From: an uncultured Fretibacterium sp.
Lineage (GTDB): Bacteria > Synergistota > Synergistia > Synergistales > Aminobacteriaceae
Reading direction: 5' to 3'
Assembly (NCBI GenBank): GCA_937892105.1
Contig: CALAUZ010000417.1
Location: 1 to 7,157, forward strand
Length of the DNA: 7,157 bases
Part shown: piece after piece, positions 6,938 through 7,157 of the stretch
Layout: each line of letters begins with the position of its first letter
How positions within the stretch are numbered: the stretch's first letter is position 1
Notes under the pieces: model-generated
The model's input: only the letters and a program-made list of their open reading frames with translations
What the model was told of the DNA's origin: nothing
Database searches by the model: none
Position numbers and translations under genes: made by a program

Positions 6938-6950
6938 TATAATCTATAAT
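6938..6950 (+). promoter_or_regulatory. Tandem TATAAT boxes, candidate promoter for the downstream small ORFs
   Basis: Two perfect -10 hexamers lie side by side, TATAAT at 6938-6943 and again at 6945-6950. No good -35 exists: the best for the second box is TTAAAG at 6923-6928 with a 16-bp spacer, matching the consensus at three positions. Transcription from here would start near 6950-6960, leaving a leader of about 35-40 nt before the ATG at 6992. In such AT-rich DNA one TATAAT could be chance, but the pair sits in the right place. Confidence 0.38.
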
Positions 6951-6991
6951 AAAAAAATATTAAATGTATAAGTTTCACTTCGGAAAGGATT

Positions 6992-7069
6992 ATGTGTTTC
7001 TACGAAAGTATTTACGAAGATATGTTCTGCTTTAAGTATGAGGCTGCTCTTACAGGAAATCAGGTGTAA
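6992..7069 (+). CDS. Possible 25-residue small protein or leader peptide
   Basis: ATG at 6992 opens a frame closed by TAA at 7067-7069, encoding 25 residues, MCFYESIYEDMFCFKYEAAL followed by TGNQV. It is acidic and aromatic, with two cysteines and four phenylalanine or tyrosine pairs and neighbours. A GGAAAGGA purine stretch (6982-6989) precedes the ATG, but ends only 2 nt before it, which is closer than usual. The stop codon overlaps the ribosome binding site of the next ORF, an arrangement that suggests translational coupling, and the tandem TATAAT boxes lie about 40 nt upstream. I recognise no family. It could be a true small protein, a leader peptide controlling the next gene, or the remaining N-terminus of a broken gene. 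Confidence 0.35.
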   Translation: MCFYESIYEDMFCFKYEAALTGNQV

Positions 7070-7073
7070 GGAG
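7068..7073 (+). promoter_or_regulatory. Ribosome binding site of the window-end gene
   Basis: AAGGAG overlaps the TAA stop of the preceding 25-codon ORF and lies 8 nt before ATG 7082. The near-perfect sequence and spacing decide for 7082 over the ATG at 7075, which would give only seven codons before a stop. Confidence 0.6.
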
Positions 7074-7081
7074 AATGCGCA

Positions 7082-7157
7082 ATGGACATATTCAATAATA
7101 AATATAGTAAGCCCAATTATAAAACAGTAAAAGTGAAAAAATACAAAACTGGCATAT
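7082..7157 (+). CDS. N-terminal fragment of an unknown basic protein, cut by the window end
   Basis: From ATG 7082 the frame is open to the last base, giving 25 codons: MDIFNNKYSKPNYKTVKVKK followed by YKTGI. The segment is rich in lysine, asparagine and tyrosine, strongly basic, and uses AT-rich codons (AAT, AAA, ATA, TAT), unlike the operon upstream. It has no signal peptide or membrane segment so far. A good AAGGAG site 8 nt upstream supports the start. The preceding 25-codon ORF ends 12 nt before it, so the two may be co-translated. The protein family cannot be judged from this fragment; the codon use suggests an origin different from the galactoside operon. Confidence 0.5.
   Translation, partial: MDIFNNKYSKPNYKTVKVKKYKTGI

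Larger units (their letters stand above)
6369..6991. other. Gene-poor, increasingly AT-rich stretch after the operon
   Basis: I find no convincing gene, tRNA, CRISPR array or known riboswitch in these 623 bases on either strand. By hand count, G+C falls from about half in the operon to about 42% in 6361-6600 and 31% in 6601-6960. All frames are broken into pieces of about 40 codons or fewer. Notable pieces are a plus-strand frame interrupted by only two stops (6374-6607), a minus-strand 25-codon ORF from 6635 to 6558 with no nearby ribosome binding site, and overlapping plus-frame pieces around 6780-6942. The pattern fits a decayed gene or the edge of an acquired segment, but no recognisable transposase, integrase or terminal repeat is present. 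Confidence 0.6.

Noticed and set aside
6369..6991. tmRNA, RNase P RNA, SRP RNA, a known riboswitch, OMEGA-type RNA, or a CRISPR array
   Set aside because: None of the conserved cores I know for these RNAs is present, and no regularly spaced repeats occur.

Overview
The window holds the 3' part of a tightly packed, plus-strand sugar-uptake and hydrolysis operon, about 1-6368. It is followed by about 600 bases with no convincing gene, then the start of what looks like a second, AT-rich transcription unit. The organism is most likely an anaerobic, plant-oligosaccharide-using bacterium of the gut or rumen type. The MsmEFG-type transporter, the signal-peptide-less GH36 enzyme and the last two genes point to Firmicutes (Clostridia) or a relative such as Synergistota. 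The operon has roughly half G+C and uses many ATA, AGG and AGA codons. I cannot fix the genus from the sequence.

Layout: 1-1083 is the C-terminal part of an extracellular sugar-binding protein, with its start and signal peptide outside the window. 1098-1949 and 1952-2797 are the two MalF/MalG-type membrane permeases. 2802-4982 is a full-length cytoplasmic alpha-galactosidase (GH36) with both catalytic aspartates. 4979-5788 is a ParB-like-domain protein without the BMP-type sugar-binding domain I remember its relatives carrying. 5790-6368 is a small metallophosphoesterase with an odd C-terminal tail. All junctions are 14 nt or less and the last two genes are overlapped or nearly touching, so the six genes are almost certainly one transcript.

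Working model: an alpha-galactoside (raffinose, stachyose or melibiose class) is bound outside the cell and imported through the permease pair, powered by an ATPase not encoded here. The galactosidase then cleaves it in the cytoplasm. The ParB-like protein and phosphoesterase are coupled to this operon but have no assigned role; a regulatory or signalling function is only an inference.

From 6369 onward the G+C falls by my hand count to about 42% (6361-6600) and then about 31% (6601-7157). This stretch holds scattered short open frames with stops, one weak hairpin, tandem TATAAT boxes (6938-6950), a possible 25-residue ORF (6992-7069) and, behind a good ribosome binding site, the first 25 codons of a basic protein (7082 onward) that runs off the end. 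It resembles a decayed or acquired segment at the operon's 3' edge.
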